Assembly (NCBI RefSeq): GCF_011075055.1
Contig: NC_058146.1
Span: 12,821,820-12,885,819, forward strand
Source: Mangifera indica
Taxonomy: Eukaryota; Streptophyta; Magnoliopsida; Sapindales; Anacardiaceae
DNA: 64,000 nucleotides
Direction of reading: 5' to 3'
This document shows, in pieces, positions 23,712 through 35,943 of the stretch. The notes under the pieces were generated by a model. The model was given only the letters and a program-made list of their open reading frames with translations. It searched no databases and was not told the DNA's origin. A program made the position numbers and the translations under genes. Within the stretch, counting starts at the first letter, position 1. Each line of letters opens with the position of its first letter.

Positions 23712-26280
23712 CTATTCGGCCGTATGGGTTACACCGTGAGTATGACGACCTCGGGTTCGTGTGTTACTAGGTGTGCGGGACGAGCTAACCACAGATACTG
23801 GAGCTGGACTCTGACATTTCAAACGAGTATGACTAGGTTGATGACATCGACTACAGTATTGTTGTCGAACTTTCTCTCTTTGTGAAGGTTTTCTTGCATG
23901 ATTGGAAGGGCGACCAGACCTTCGTTGTTCCATCACTAGAGGATAAATCGCAGACATATTTGATGGTGCCCAAGTTGATTGATCCCTTAGTGGATTAATA
24001 TCTTCTTCATACACCCTACGTAAATATTCAGTAGAGTAATATGTACTGACCCAGCCTACACAGTCTGATAGGTTATTATGCCTTGCTATGGCTGTAACGT
24101 GTGCACACAGAATCTGGGAATGTTGAAATTTTCCACAATCACACATTCGATATAGAAGATTCATGATGAACACTTGTTGTCTATTGTTGCATGTTGATTG
24201 GTTTAACAACCATGTTGGCAGATTTGAACACTTGTCGAGCAAGCTTGTCCTCAGCCCATGGTGTTAACGGGTGAGATCTCTCACCTACAAAAAAACAACT
24301 AAAATAAATGCGATGAAAAAACAGAAACATCAGAATAAATTTTAGTCATACGAACCAACCATGTTTCGCCTATTGAAAAATCGATGTTGCATTGTGCTTC
24401 GAAGAAACTCTACTAATATGGTGATAGGTAAAGCGCAAGTAGTCCGTGTCAAAGCATTGAAGGACTCAACAATATTTGTCGTCATAATATTATATCGCCA
24501 TCCTCCAAAGTGGGCACACGCCCATCTTTCATACCCAATGTCGGTCAAATAGGCTGTTGCAGTGGGATTTACTTTAGCAATTCTACTTATAGCAGCTTGA
24601 AAGTCCATGAGACGATATGCCTTGACAACTTTCCAAAATAGTCCTTCAATATGTTTAGTTTTTTTGAACTGTGAACACATGTTACCCTTTATGTGGTAAT
24701 TAGAAAACCCATGACGAGCATGAGGCATTACGCTCGCGACTAACATAATTATTGAATGATGACGATCAGAAATAATGGCCAAATCCGGCAAATCACCAAT
24801 GTACATGCTAAGGTATGTCAAAAAAGGCGTCCATGTATCTATTCCCTCTTTGTGCCCAATACCGAATGCGAGTGGGCAAATCTGATTATTACCGTCCTTC
24901 GCAACAGCAATGAAAAAAGACCCAATATACTTTCCTTTTAAGTGTGAACATCGATGCATATCACAAGGCGACAAAATTGTTGAAACCCTCTTATAGAACA
25001 CCCCATACACATGAAAAAAAACCTAAACCTATTTTTTGGATCGATATCAATACGTGTCATAGTTCCTGAGTTCTTAAGCTCCAAATTATGACAGTACTCG
25101 CATAATATATCGAAAGACTCTTCCAGAGATCCTCGTAGTGCATTTATTGCATATGTTTTGGCACGTCATGCTTGCGTGTAGGATATGTCAATTCGGTACC
25201 TATCTGCCATGTCTGAAATAATTTCCTTTGGTCGATAAATACGATCAACCACAAACATTGACTGAAGTATGTTACCTAACGATTTTGCACCAGCTTGTCT
25301 GTGATGTGGCAATATTTGATCCCGCGGACAAGTGTGGGTCTCATCCATACGTTATAAGACCCAATAGTCTCCGTCTTGCTCTCTCGTTGCTTGTGCCTGC
25401 CATTTACATTATGGATGTACACACTTAAGCTCATACCTTATGTTATCAGAGTGACCAACCTTCCATTAAATTCCTATTTCTAAGGCATACATTCGAAATA
25501 ATGCTCTCAATTCTGTCTTGGAGTTATAAAAACCCATTACTTGTAAATGGTTGCCCCTTTTTGTTGCCCGGTTAGTAATACCTATATTATCAACATCAAC
25601 AGTAGACTCAAGAACCCATTGAAATGGATTTGGATTATGGATGTAACTTGGATATACTCCAATAGTCATAAAGCCATGACGTCTTGTGCTACATTCAGCC
25701 CGATCATAACAAGCATGACTTTGACTTCTGCCAACGTCTTGGCTTGGAACACCGTATATGTCATCATCAAACCCCGAGAATTCTTCATCATCCTCATCCT
25801 CCTCCTCATTACCTTCTACTTCATAATCTTCATCCATGTTGTCATCATTATCATCATCAACACCATAATTCCTACCAAACTCTTGAAAACTTTGTGGATG
25901 TGCCCACTCATTTGTCGGATGATTTTTCCTTTCTTCCTCATGAACATCTTCGCCTTGTTGATTGTCCCTTCCGTCAATTTGACTCTCAGTAACAAAAAGT
26001 TTTGTGTATCTTTCTGAACTTCTTGCTACAACCATCAAAAACTCTACATCATCATCGTCTACAATCTCTATTGGACCCATATCACCTAGTGTAAGTACGT
26101 GCACATTTGCTGACTTCGATCGAGTCTTAGACGATAGCTAATTCTTGCAATGAATCCTTCAAAATCAACATTTGTGTCAATACAAAGCCCTCTCTCATTC
26201 CCTCTAACATATCTTGCGACATTATCATTACCTTCAACCCATTGGCCTCCATAGCGAATCTTAAATGCAGCTTTTTCCAT
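23712..26280 (-). pseudogene. MURA-like transposase of MULE-C (frameshifts and stops)
   Basis: Start MEKAAFKIRYGGQWVEG at 26280. In order: PB1-like module; long acidic region (DDDNDDNMDEDYEVEGNEEE onwards, about 25780-25880); decayed MuDR zinc module with stops; DQILPHHRQAGAKSL; transposase core with GFQQFC, VICID, HLKGKYIGSFFIAVAKDGNN, LAIISDRHHSI, YNIMTTNIVESFNAL; then after an intron (donor after NRRNM at about 24357) a SWIM finger CDCGKFQHSQILCAH and a CCHC knuckle CSRCHQPSHTRLKC. Damage: frameshift near 26095, three stops in the zinc module (25345-25468), TGA for the conserved Trp in YTQAW, a one-base deletion at 24949 immediately after the first catalytic Asp codon (24952-24950), and a frame change at the start of the last exon. 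About 35-45% identical by eye to the MULE-A protein in the core. Confidence 0.87.
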
Positions 26281-27224
26281 CCTGACTAAAAATAAACCTA
26301 AAAAACATAAAAACTCCAAATTACACTACTTTACCATTTTTTCAAATTAAGCCCCAAATGCAATACCAATGCAATCAAACTTTATATATACGTATTTACA
26401 ACACATTAAACTATCATATCATCAGCTGATCAGCAAAAATTTATCAAGGCAAGACAATAAAAAACATGAAAAAAATGACAGTGGCAATATCGTAATTTTT
26501 TATGTAACTCTTTGTCAAGACAAGGAAAACAATACACACAGAAGCTCCAAATTGGAATAAACAAGCATAAAAAAATAAAAAATTTGAGTGCAATGGAAGA
26601 AAACAGAAAAAAATAAATAAACTCACTAGGGTCGGGGGGGGTTGGGGTTAACGCCAACCTGTTCATCATATGGAATTTTTTTTTGGCTGTATTTTGGTAT
26701 TTTATAGCCATCACAACAACATTAAACAATAATAACAACTTTAAACAATAGAAACAACATGAAATAATAGCATTAAATAATCTAACAACATGAAATCACA
26801 ATAAAGTTAAATTTTACATGAAGTTATTATGAACATGAATATACCATACTTATTTCATTTTCAATTATTTATAAAGAAAACACATAACATACAGGGTTAA
26901 GTCAACACTCACCTGAACGTGGATGATTTTGCTATGAAGTCTTTGTAGTAGATGTTAATTCTCTTAATAAATTTAGCAATTTTCGTCTCTCTCTCCCTTA
27001 TGTCTAAATTGAATCTTTTATAATGGATTTCTCATGGGTTTTATTGTACAATCACATGTGTTCTTCCTTCCATTAATACCAATATTTTATTGTCATTCTG
27101 CTGGGATTTTTTCCTCAGTTAAGGAAGAAGAGAGAACAAGTTACAGAGAAAAACAGAGATTCTCTGCATTGGTCATTTCAAGAGGGGTATTTTGGGAAAG
27201 TAGATTATTGTTGGCGTCAACCAT
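26281..27224. other. 5' and subterminal region of the MULE-C transposase side
   Basis: No gene. Contains a GGTTAACGCCAACC palindromic half near 26645. 27115-27220 (AAGAAGAGAGAACAAGTTAC, AGAGATTCTCTGCAT, GGTATTTTGGGAAAGTAGA) is a second, inner copy of the terminal-repeat segment at 27800-27905, so this end carries a duplicated end fragment. Confidence 0.6.
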
Positions 27225-27990
27225 TTAATTATAATTATACTATAATATAATTATAATTATATTATAATATTATACTTAAAAATATGATATAATTATATTA
27301 ATATTAATATTATATTATAATTATATAATATATATTATATAATTATAATTATATAATAAGGGTTGGCTTGGCGTTAATTATATTATAATATTATAATTAT
27401 ATAATAATATTAAAATATATTATATATTATATTAATATTATAATATTATTATATTATATACATATAAGGGTTGATGCCAACCCTTATTACCCAGTTCACG
27501 CCCCATCCCTTTTTTACTTTTTTTTTTCTTCAATTAAATGTCAATGTTTTTTTTTTTCAATTAAACCCTTAAATGCTAGTTTTTTATTTTTTTTTCAGTT
27601 AAATCCTATTAAATGATCTTCTTCGATCGTCATTTCTTCCAGGGTATAAAGTGGATGTGGTTGAGTTTTTGTGGGTTGCTCTTTTTTTTTTATATCCTCA
27701 CTTTGAAGAATTTTTAATCTGAAGAATTCAGTTTTTTCTTTCCTTCTTTTGTTTTTGAAGATGAGGAAGAAGAGAGAGGTTCTCTCTGCATGATTCCTTT
27801 ATTACCTTGAAAGAAGAGGAAGAAGAGAGAAAAAAGTTACAAAGAAGAAAAGAGAGAATCTCTGCATGAAAAATTAAAAAGAGGTATTTTGGAAAAGTTG
27901 ATTACTGTTGTAGTATATTTGTTTAAGTTTTAGAATGAGTGATATTTTTGTATACACGGATTAAAATAAAGGTAAAAATTTTAATTTTCC
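27225..27990 (-). repeat. Right terminal inverted repeat of MULE-C
   Basis: Mirror of 16708-17300. Contains AT-only stretches, GGGTTGATGCCAACCCTTATT, GATGACGATC-like and AGAGAATCTCTGCATG blocks and ends TTAATTTTCC before the TSD. Confidence 0.85.
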
Positions 27991-27999
27991 TAATAAAAA
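27991..27999. repeat. Right TSD of MULE-C
   Basis: taataaaaa, identical to 16699-16707. Confidence 0.9.
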
Positions 28000-28046
28000 T
28001 AAGGACTTTATATATATAAAAGACAAACAAAAAGTGATTATTTTAA

Positions 28047-31000
28047 GGGAAATTATTAAAATTAGACAAAATTAAAGGGGTCAAAGCAAAATTGCCCAAA
28101 AAATTTAGGTTTAAGCAAAAATGCCCATATTTTGTGAAATGACGAAACTGCCCCCATATATAAAGCCAGCAAATTTTCACTGTACAAGTGAGAGAAAATT
28201 CCAAAGCTTCCCACCTCCCACGGCAATCCCACGGCGAACGTCATTTCCGTCGATTTTCTTTCGTTCCGGCAACCGCAAATGGCAAATAAGGTTAGTATAT
28301 CTCCCGTAATCTTTTTTGGATCAAGTTATTGCTGATATTATTGAGATTTGATTGAGAATTTTGGGTTTGAAATTTTAGGGTTTACAGTTTGAACAATGCT
28401 TAAAATGTTTCAATTTTTGGTTGTTTTTGTTAAATTGATTGAGGGGTTTTATGTTATACAATGTTTAGATTTGATTTATGTAAACATTGGAGGTCAAAAC
28501 GACCAAAAATTGGCCGAAATTGGCTGCCGAATGGATCGGCAGTCTGCCGTGGGAACGGAGTTTCCCACGGCAGGACGAATTCTCCCACGGCAGTTGAATG
28601 GACAATGGGTTTGGGGGGTGTAAATTGGCTTTTTTAACAAATTGGGGTGTCGAGGAAATGCTTAGCCCACGTCGGGTTTTTTTGAAATTTCGCAGGTTGT
28701 CGTGGGAAAAGCGAAATTACGAAACTGCCCCCCTTTATAAACACACCAAAATTTCATTTCTTCCCACGGCAAGTTCTGTTTTTACTGTGCATTTCCACGA
28801 AAATTCCACAATTTTTCCTCCTCCCACGGCAAAGGTCATTTCCGTCGATTTTCAAGCTTCCCGGCAACTGTAAATGGCAAAGAAGGTTAGTATATCTCCC
28901 GTAATCTTGTTTGGATCAATTTATTGCTGATATAATTGAGATTTGATTGAGAATTTTGGGTTTGAAAGTTTAGGGTTTACGCTTTGAATATTGCTTAAAA
29001 TGTTTGGATTTTTTGTTGTTTTTGTTGAATTGATTGAGGGGTTTTATGTAATACAATGTGTAGAGTTGATTTATGTAAAAATCGGAGGTCGAAACGACCA
29101 AAAATGAAGCGAAATTGGCTGCCGAATGGATCGGCAGTCTGCCGTGGGAAATTCCGTTTTTACTGTGCAAGTTCTTCCCACGGCAAGTTCTGTTTTTACT
29201 GTGCATTTCCACGAATTTTCCCACGGCAGCGTCCTTTGCAAGTCTAGTTGGGGGGTAAAGTAGGTTTTTAAAACCTTGGGGAGCCGGATGAGATTCATTG
29301 CAACAGAGGGGGTTTTATGGAAATTTTTTATATAACATTGGACCTTTTAAATTAAAGAATTTTCATGAGGGGTTAAATTGCGAATTTTCTTATCCACGGT
29401 TTCCGATCGTGTAGTTTTCAAATTTTATATCCGTTTTTTCTGTTTTAGGTTTTTCTATATGTATTTTTCAAATTTTAAATTCGAGTTTTAAAATTTTGGT
29501 GCTTTTTAACACAATTTACGATGTAACGACGTCATTTCAACTTAATATTTCGATATTTTCGTTTATAGGATATATCGAATTGATTTTTTCAATTTTTCAA
29601 ATGATTTTTCGGTTAGCGATATTCATAGGTATTTCAACTGATACAGTTCGTATTTTAGCTCCGTTTTTTCGAATTTTACCATTTCAGGATATATCGAATC
29701 GTATTTTCATGATCTCCGAACGATTTTTCAATTATCGTCACTTTAAGGTATTTCAGCGTATAGAATTCGAATTTCAGTTCCGTTTTTTCGAATTTCACCA
29801 TTTTAGGATATATCGATTTGTATTTTGACGATTTCCGAATGATTTTTTGAGTATGCTCACTTTAAGGTATTTCAACGTATAGAATTCGAATTTCAGTTCC
29901 GTCTTTCCGAATTTCACCATCTTAGGATATATGAATTCGTACTTTCATGAGTTCCGAACGATTTTTCGATTATCGTAACTTTAAGGTATTTCAACGTATA
30001 GAATTCGAATTTCAACTCCATTTTTTCAAATTTCACCATTTCAGGATATATCGAATCGTATTTTCATGATCTCCGAACGATTTTTCAATTATTGTCACTT
30101 TAAGGTATTTCAGCGTATAGAATTCGAATTTTAGTTCCGTTTTTTTGAATTTCACCATTTTAGGATATATCGATTCGTATTTTGATGATTTTCGAATGAT
30201 TTTCCGAGTATGGTCACTTTAAGGTGTTTCAACGTATAGAATTTGATTTCCAGTTCCGTTTTTCGAATTTTACCAATTTAGGATATATCGATTCATATTT
30301 TCAAGATTTTCGAACCATTTTCCAATTATCGTGCCTTTTATGTATTTTAACGTATAGAATTCGCTTTTCAGTTCCGTTTTTTCGAATTTCACCATTTTAG
30401 GATATATCGATTCATATTTTCACGATATCCGGACTATTTTCTGATTATCATCACTTTAAGGTATTTCAACGTATAGAATTCGAATTTCAGTTCTGTTTTT
30501 TCTAATTTCACCATTTTAAGATATATCAATTCGTATTTTCAAGATTTCCGAACCATTTTTCGGTTATCATCACTTTAAGGTATTTCAACGTATAGAATTC
30601 GAATTTCAGTTTCATTTTTTCGAATTGAACCATTTTAGGATATATCGATTCGTATTTTCAATATTTTTGAACCATTTTTCGGTTATCGTCACTTTAAGGT
30701 ATTTCAACGTATAGAATTCGAATTTCAGTTTCATTTTTTCGAATTGAACCATTTTATGATATATCGATTCGTATTTTCAATATTTTCGAACCATTTTCTG
30801 ATTATTGTCACATTCAGGTATTTCAACGTATAGAATTCGAATTTCAGTTCCGTTTTTTTGAATTTAACCATTTTAGGATATATCGATTCGTATTTTCAAT
30901 ATTCCCGAACCATTTTTCGATTATTATTACTTTCAGGTATTTCAAGGTATAGAAATCGAATTTCAGTTTCGTTTTTTCGAATTTAACCATTTTAGGATAT

Positions 31001-31300
31001 ATCGATTCGTATTTTCAATATTCCCGAACCATTTTTCGATTATCATTACTTTCAGGTATTTCAACGTATAGAATTCGAATTTCAGTTTCTTTTTTTCGAA
31101 TTTAACCATTTTAGGATATATTGATTCGTATTTTCAAAATTTTTAAACAATTTTCTGATTATCGTCACTTCAAGGTATTTCAACCTACACAATTTGAATT
31201 TCAGTTTCGTTTTTTCTATTTTTCGTCATTTCATGATAACTTTGAAGATTGTTAACATTCTACGGCAGTTGAACGTATAGAACTCGAATTTCAGTTCTTA
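28047..31300 (+). mobile_element. MULE-D: protease-side end of a MULE-A-family element, truncated
   Basis: Starts 48 bp after the MULE-C TSD with GGGAAATTATTAAAATTAG and follows MULE-A positions 1724-4260 block by block: duplicated leader, two ATGGCAAA mini-exons (28279-28290; 28874-28885) each with a GTTAGTATATCTCC donor, and a 119-bp array. It breaks off near 31300, just where MULE-A would enter its DUF1985 exon, so no protein domain is present. The flank 28038-28046 (ttattttaa) has no matching copy downstream. A MULE-like terminus at 32519 (AATTAATTTCTC) could be the other end but is followed by aagctacac, so no TSD supports it. Confidence 0.75.
29620..31230 (+). repeat. 119-bp tandem array of MULE-D
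   Basis: Thirteen units: CTTTAAGG or close variants from 29741 to 31168 at 119-bp steps, each with GAATTCGAATTTCAG and AGGATATATCGATTCG. Nearly twice the length of the MULE-A array. Several adjacent units (around 30600-30750) share private changes such as TTTCATTTTTTCGAATTGAACC, showing recent local duplication. Confidence 0.93.
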
Positions 31301-34079
31301 TTTGTTAAGTTTTGTCATTTCGCTAAAATATGATGAGTTTGTTATTATGTATTTAATTATATCTGTCTCCCTACTAAACCTTAACCCAGTTATGATAGCA
31401 AACTCAATCGGGTTGAATCTACAACCGACCTTATTTAGTCTAAACCAAAACACCTTTCCTGGCTCACCCTTATTCACTTGCTAAAAGAGTGCACTATGTA
31501 TTAGGGTCAAGCTATATCTATGTACTTTAAGATTTAAAAAGTGTCCAAAACATGTTTGCTAAATAACACCTTTTGGGCTGGATTTAGCTTTGCCCTTATA
31601 TGTTTCACTGTGACTTTATGTATTAGCGTTATGAAATACCCTCTCTCTTAACTATTCATTAATTGGAAACTTCTATTCATTAATTAAAAAATTACAATTG
31701 CAAGAAACCATATTACATTCTATGAACAATATCCTTTGCATGGTTTATGCAATCTAGGTGGTTCAAGTCACATTGCAAGATAGCCATATTATGTGGTTTG
31801 TGCCACGATAGCCATGTTATGCGAAATTGTGTGGTTTATGCGATTTGCGTGGTTTGAGTCACATTGTGTGGTTTGCATGATATTGCACAATGCCCTGTAA
31901 ATTTGTGCGATTTCAGCCCAGTCTCTGCTCCATCAATGGCTACACTTTCAAACATCTATGCCACACTATTAATGGCCAAACTTCAACTCTAAATAACTAT
32001 GACTACCATTAACAATCAAATATTAAAAATCATAACAAAATGGTTGATTTAGGGTTTGAATGTAAAACCCTAACCACCGCAGAAATTGCCACAACTGGTA
32101 CACATTTTATTTAATTTTCCTTCAATTAAACAAAACTCAACAAAACAATATCGAGAACAAGTTTTTTTGGTCGTTTGACAAAAATAGACATAAACCCAAA
32201 TCATTTAAATGACAAATTCTAACTTACCTTTGAAACCATTGTCAAAGTTTTGCTGCTGCCAAAATTTTGCTGCTTGTCAGAGGTGTTACTGCTTGCTCGA
32301 GGTTCCTACTTCAAGGATAGTTATTACTGGTTTGAGATTTCCATTTTCAGTTTTGAGATTTCACTTTTTGGCTTTGTTAATTAATTTTGCTATTTTGTTA
32401 TTTTAACTTTGGGGCAAAATGAGTATAAAATTTATCATTTGCTTATAAAAATAAAAGGGAAAATTTTGGACTAAAAAGGCATAAATGGAAACCCGTTTGC
32501 CTATTTTAATTAATTTCTCAAGCTACACACATCCAACCTAATTTCTCAATTTCTTATTCTCTCTTTACATCCTCCTGTTTGAATCTCTTTCACATTTAAC
32601 ATTTTCTTTATTCAATTTTAATACCAATTTCTCTCTACATTCTATTTATTCAATTATTGTATTAATTTTTTTGTTTTTGGTTTTTTAATAAAAAAATTTT
32701 AAAATAGTTATTTAAATTTACTAATATAAATTTACTTCTAAATTAATACAACCGATGATCATAAATTACAGGTCAATCCTTCAAATCATATTTTATTTAT
32801 ATTTTCAAATGATGTAAAATTATTTTTTATATCTAATTGTTGTATCTAATTAAAGAAAATTCTTTAATTTATCAATGACGTCGCGATGGACTTGCTTTCT
32901 ATAGCTATATCTTCGTGGTTTGTCTTACATTTGCGTCGAGATAACTATATTTCATATGCTCTATCAGTAAGAAGAATCAAGTAATTCGCACGTTTGTCTT
33001 TTAGACAGTGTCACTCATAATTTTTATTATACATGTTACAGCCACCATTTCATTAATATCTATTAACAATGTAATTTCTTTTTTGTTTTTATAATTTTAT
33101 TAATTTTTTTTAAAAACATTTTTGTAATAAAAACTTAATCTACTCTAAATAGAAAAGGTAAACAAGCAATTGGGATCACTTAACTTTTGAAGACTCAATT
33201 AATCAGAAATGGGTGCAATGTAAATCTTGTAACAGTATTTACACTACACCCATTCTTGATTAATTGATTCTACAAAAATGAAATCATCTCAATCATTTAA
33301 ACAACTTTTTCGTTTAAAATATATTAAATATTTTTATTATCAAAATATATTTAAGAAAATTAATAATTAACAAAATTGTAAAAGTTAAATAGAAATTAAG
33401 TTTTTAATAGACATTAATGGAATTATGGTAGTAGTAGGTATAAAAAAAAAATGAGAGACATTGTTGGACGGCCACTCATGTGAATTATTCTGTTCTTTTT
33501 TATGGTTGAATGAAAAATAGTTGTCTTTGTTCAAATGTCAAGAAGTAAAGAAGACATAGTTAGAGAAAATACGTCTATTGTGGTGCCACCGATAAAATAA
33601 AGTATTTACTTTAATTCAATACAATAATTAATAGTAGGAAATGATTTTATATCAGTTGAAAATATAAATAAAATTTAATTTAATAGATCGATTTACAATA
33701 TACAATCCTCGATTATATTAATTTATGAGGAAATTTATATTAATAAATTTAAATAACTTTAAAAAAAATTAATTAATATATAAACATGTTGACCCATTTA
33801 GAACCCGATACAACAAGATCCTTTATATATAGGGTCACGCTGTGGGCCTAATGAAATTTTCGTATTGGCTCAATAAGGAGACCCATAACTATACAGATTT
33901 TAAACCCAGTATGGACCCTAGGCTTGAGGCCATGCCAAAGTTGGCCTAGTATGGCCCACTGATGCCTTTAGAAGAGAGAGTGAAGGTGCGCCTTTTAGAA
34001 TGAAGAGAAAAGGAATGGTCATATCAACAACAAAGATAATCCAATTTCAAAAGCATAAATTAGTTTCAGTTTGAGCTCA
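31301..34079. other. Gene-free AT-rich region
   Basis: No conserved coding frame. 31740-31900 has irregular repeats of GTGGTTTG / TGTGGTTTATGCG. A MULE-like right terminus (CTATTTTAATTAATTTCTC) ends at 32519, read inward as GAGAAATTAATTAAAATAGG. The small frames at 31302-31484 and 32209-32406 have no recognisable features. Confidence 0.5.
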
Positions 34080-34087
34080 TTATTTAT

Positions 34088-35400
34088 TAGAGTTTGATTT
34101 GAATCAAACTCGTTTGAGTTTAAACTCAGTTTAAACAAGCCCAAAATGAGAACGAGCTCAGGCTTTGAGCCGAGCGGCTTGGCTCAGCTCGCCACCTAAG
34201 CTTGTTAGCAAGCAAAAAATTTTAAACTTGCGCGTGCCAGGGTGTGAACCTGTAGGTTTCTGTTTACGCAATAAACATTGTATCCACCGAGCTTCAGGCA
34301 TTCTTGCGCTATTTTTTTCTTCTTTTTTAGATGTTAAAGCTTCCTTGGATAACCAATTGGGGCTCTATGAACGAGACAAAAATCAGATAACTTTTCGCCG
34401 GAATGTTTTGTAGTTTACTGTAATATTTAGCTCAAGTTCAATTGATACTTAAGATAGTTAGATGGCCACTTGCCATCATGACTTGATTTGATTCAAGCTA
34501 TTTCAGTATATGAGTTAGGTTTATTTTCAAGAACGGGTGTTTGAGTTAATTAAAATATCTGAATTTAAACATATTCAAATTAAATTCAAAATTAAATTAT
34601 TTTCAAACTGAAATTGAGTCTTAACTCTTTGATCTTAAACTAATTTTTTAATCTCAAACTAAACCATTTGCAGACTCTTTTTGGACTATCTCAATTGGTA
34701 GATACAAAATTTAGTAGAAATTTTGAATATGAATAAAGCAAGTCATGGGATTTTACAAAAGAATTTATATTGGTGGCTTAGAAGTCAGAAGACAATATTT
34801 TTTTTCTAGGTATTTCTTAAAATACCTTTTAAAGAATATTATTTATTTTTGTTTGTTATATTTAATAGAATTAAAGTTTGTTATTTATATAGTGTTATTA
34901 TTAATTTATTACATACTGATTTTTTAATTCTTAAGAAATTTTTTTCTTAATAGAATTAAGTAACTTTGCGCTTAATAATATATATATCATATTCTGAATG
35001 ATGAGAAATTTCATACTTTTTATTGTTTCTCTTTTTTTTTTTATATATGCTACTTAATAAATTTTAATTGAAATAATAATATTTATGTAGTTCAATTTTA
35101 TTAAATGAATTATTATAGTTCAATTCAGTTCTAAATTATTGAAAAGAAGACAGAAACACATAGGCCTTGAACAGTCTCGTTTTGAGCTTGTCAAGCTAGG
35201 CTCGTGATCAGGCTTGTTAACCTACTCGAGTCAAGCTCACAAGCGACTCGAGAGCAATTTGGCTCGTGAACGAACCGAATTCAAATAGTGATTTTTTTGA
35301 TTCATTGAGCTCAAGCTTGGGCTTGAGCTTGTTTTAACAGAACCAAACCGAGTTTTAGTTTGGTTAAGTTTAAACTCAATTCGACTCGAATCTGTCCATA
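34088..35400. mobile_element. hAT-like non-autonomous element, 1.3 kb, perfect 8-bp TSD
   Basis: Flanked by ttatttat at 34080-34087 and 35401-35408. Ends TAGAGTTTGATTTGAA and, on the minus strand, TATGGACAGATTCGAG both resemble the TAGGGGTGGATTCGAA ends of the shorter copies in this window. Subterminal regions are full of GAGCTCGAG / GGCTTGAGC motifs in both orientations (34120-34200 and 35180-35350). No transposase; the frame at 34165-34413 is not recognisable. Confidence 0.72.
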
Positions 35401-35565
35401 TTATTTATAGCCAACTAAATAGTTATTTTAAGTGCAAAAACTTTGGGCTTCAAACTGAGCCCAAATCACCAACCCTATAGTAAGAGCAACTGACAAGTTC
35501 ACGTGGAACTCTGCTAGTGAACAAAAGCACAAGAAGTTCAAATGGGACCTATTTTAAAGTAAAAC

Positions 35566-35850
35566 TACGGCTGAATTCGAATAGAGTTGAGCTCGATTCA
35601 GTTTATATATAGTAGAACTCGATTTTGAACTCTAACTCTTGTGAAAGCCAAGCTAAAACTCGATTCAATTTATTTTGAACTCGAATTTTTAATTATTTCA
35701 TTATTAAAATGATGTTATTTTAATACATATTAGTCGAAATGATGTCGTTTTGTATTAAAACTTTTAATTGAAATATTTGACGAGTAGTTTAAACTCGATT
35801 AAGTTTTTATAAGATTAACTCATTTTAAACTCGATTTGAATCTAACTCTA
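35566..35850. mobile_element. hAT-like MITE, 285 bp
   Basis: Begins TACGGCTGAATTCGAA, ends so that the minus strand reads TAGAGTTAGATTCAAA; flanks agtaaaac (35558-35565) and aataaaac (35851-35858) agree 7/8. Interior shares ATTAAAATGATGTTATTTTA and AAATGATGTCGTTTTG blocks with 36963-37284 and 46338-46640. Confidence 0.72.
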
Positions 35851-35859
35851 AATAAAACG

Positions 35860-35898
35860 ATCATTTAACTAATTTTTCACTACTCATAATTCTTCCAA

Positions 35899-35943
<45 letters not shown>

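Larger units (their letters stand above)
16708..27990. mobile_element. MULE-C: complete 11.3 kb Kaonashi-type MULE with perfect 9-bp TSD
   Basis: Left terminus GGGAAATTGAAAATTTTACC; right terminus read on the minus strand GGAAAATTAAAATTTTTACC. Long terminal inverted repeats (roughly 16708-17300 and 27225-27990) include TACACGGATTAAAATAA, a purine/pyrimidine block with AGAGATTCTCTC, and GGGTTGGC-type palindromes. The flanks are a perfect 9-bp duplication. Contents: copia gag fragment (17397-18005), AT microsatellite, DUF1985/Ulp1-like gene on plus (20281-23266), MURA gene on minus (23712-26280). Same gene order and polarity as MULE-A but from a divergent lineage (clearly different protein and end sequences). 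Transposase is broken, so mobility would need help in trans. Confidence 0.92.

Noticed and set aside
25547..26017. Plus-strand frames with His/Ile-rich translations
   Set aside because: Antisense to the acidic region of the MULE-C transposase (GAT/GAA-rich codons read backwards).
32209..32406. 65-residue frame with CCCQ/Cys-rich start
   Set aside because: No homologue recognised, AT-rich context, no splice signals; could be chance.
28047..32519. MULE-D as a complete element ending at 32519
   Set aside because: Flanking 9-mers ttattttaa and aagctacac do not match, and the interior after 31300 is not MULE-like.
34220..34330. tRNA-like phrase (GTGCCAGGGTGTGAACCTG)
   Set aside because: Resembles a T-arm but no acceptor stem, D-arm or anticodon arm can be drawn around it; it lies inside the hAT-like element.
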